From NCBI GenBank assembly GCA_964444805.1, contig CAYUIK010000001.1, positions 1 to 63,413 on the forward strand: 63,413 nt of DNA. Reading direction: 5' to 3'. Shown here one piece after another: positions 63,411 to 63,413 of this stretch. Numbering within the stretch: position 1 is the stretch's first letter; the number at the start of each line of letters is the position of its first letter. A program made the translations under genes and the position numbers. The notes under the pieces are model-generated. The model was given only the letters and a program-made list of their open reading frames with translations. It had not been told where the DNA came from and did no database searches. Source of the stretch: RECG01 sp964444805. Lineage in GTDB: Bacteria; Bacillota_I; Bacilli_A; Acholeplasmatales; Acholeplasmataceae.

Positions 63411-63413
63411 ATA

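Noticed and set aside
1..63413. Mycoplasma genetic code (TGA = Trp)
   Set aside because: Many genes end cleanly in TGA with overlapping ATGA starts, and Trp is encoded by TGG throughout.

Overview
The window is a bacterial chromosome segment using the standard code: TGA ends many genes and ATGA stop/start overlaps are frequent, so it is not the mycoplasma code. Gene content suggests a Firmicutes/Mollicutes-related anaerobe (Izemoplasma/Acholeplasma-like is my guess, not proven). The signs are many lipoproteins with short C-containing lipoboxes, Lgt, RpiR/MurR, a CIRCE-controlled Hsp20, cre-like and sigma-A-type promoters, and an electron-confurcating-type lactate dehydrogenase. No rRNA, tRNA, CRISPR, transposon or prophage gene was seen.

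Layout. 0-16.9 kb is housekeeping: topoisomerase III, an RCC1-repeat lipoprotein, Hsp20 with two CIRCE elements, a membrane XRE regulator, isoaspartyl dipeptidase, a YwaF-like membrane protein, an Fe-S aldo/keto reductase, a PAS-only sensor, a DUF2804 protein, cysK-cysE plus a fused ABC exporter, and a fasciclin lipoprotein. 17-20.6 kb holds a GGDEF/HD-GYP protein and then a 1.6 kb gene-poor stretch with two candidate structured RNAs, each with its own terminator. 57.4-60.8 kb is a second cyclic-di-GMP block (two GGDEF proteins, one HD-GYP). 61-63.4 kb is an MFS exporter with an ArsR-type regulator.

The centre (20.6-57.4 kb) reads as one large peptidoglycan-scavenging system. Surface side: a GHL10 glycosidase lipoprotein (with lgt), a ~1000-residue Big2/beta-helix/amidase lipoprotein, a wall-like surface protein, two solute-binding proteins and two permease pairs with the NHL-TPR/Yip1/DUF5696/DUF624 accessory set. 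Cytoplasmic side: a second GHL10 enzyme, AmiE-like amidase, AnmK, NamZ (DUF1343), NagZ, a BadF-type amino-sugar kinase (MurK-like) and MurQ, under an RpiR/MurR-type regulator. MurQ releases D-lactate from MurNAc-6-P, and the same gene run ends with EtfB, a ferredoxin-domain EtfA and an FAD D-lactate dehydrogenase, matching the LctBCD architecture. The locus therefore appears to carry wall fragments from surface digestion through import to GlcNAc-6-P and oxidation of the lactyl ether. NagA/NagB and the ABC ATPase are not in the window.

The B. subtilis equivalents (murQRP-amiE-nagZ-namZ) rely on secreted enzymes and a PTS. Here the hydrolases lack signal peptides and ABC import replaces the PTS. 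Whether this organism has a wall of its own cannot be told from the window.
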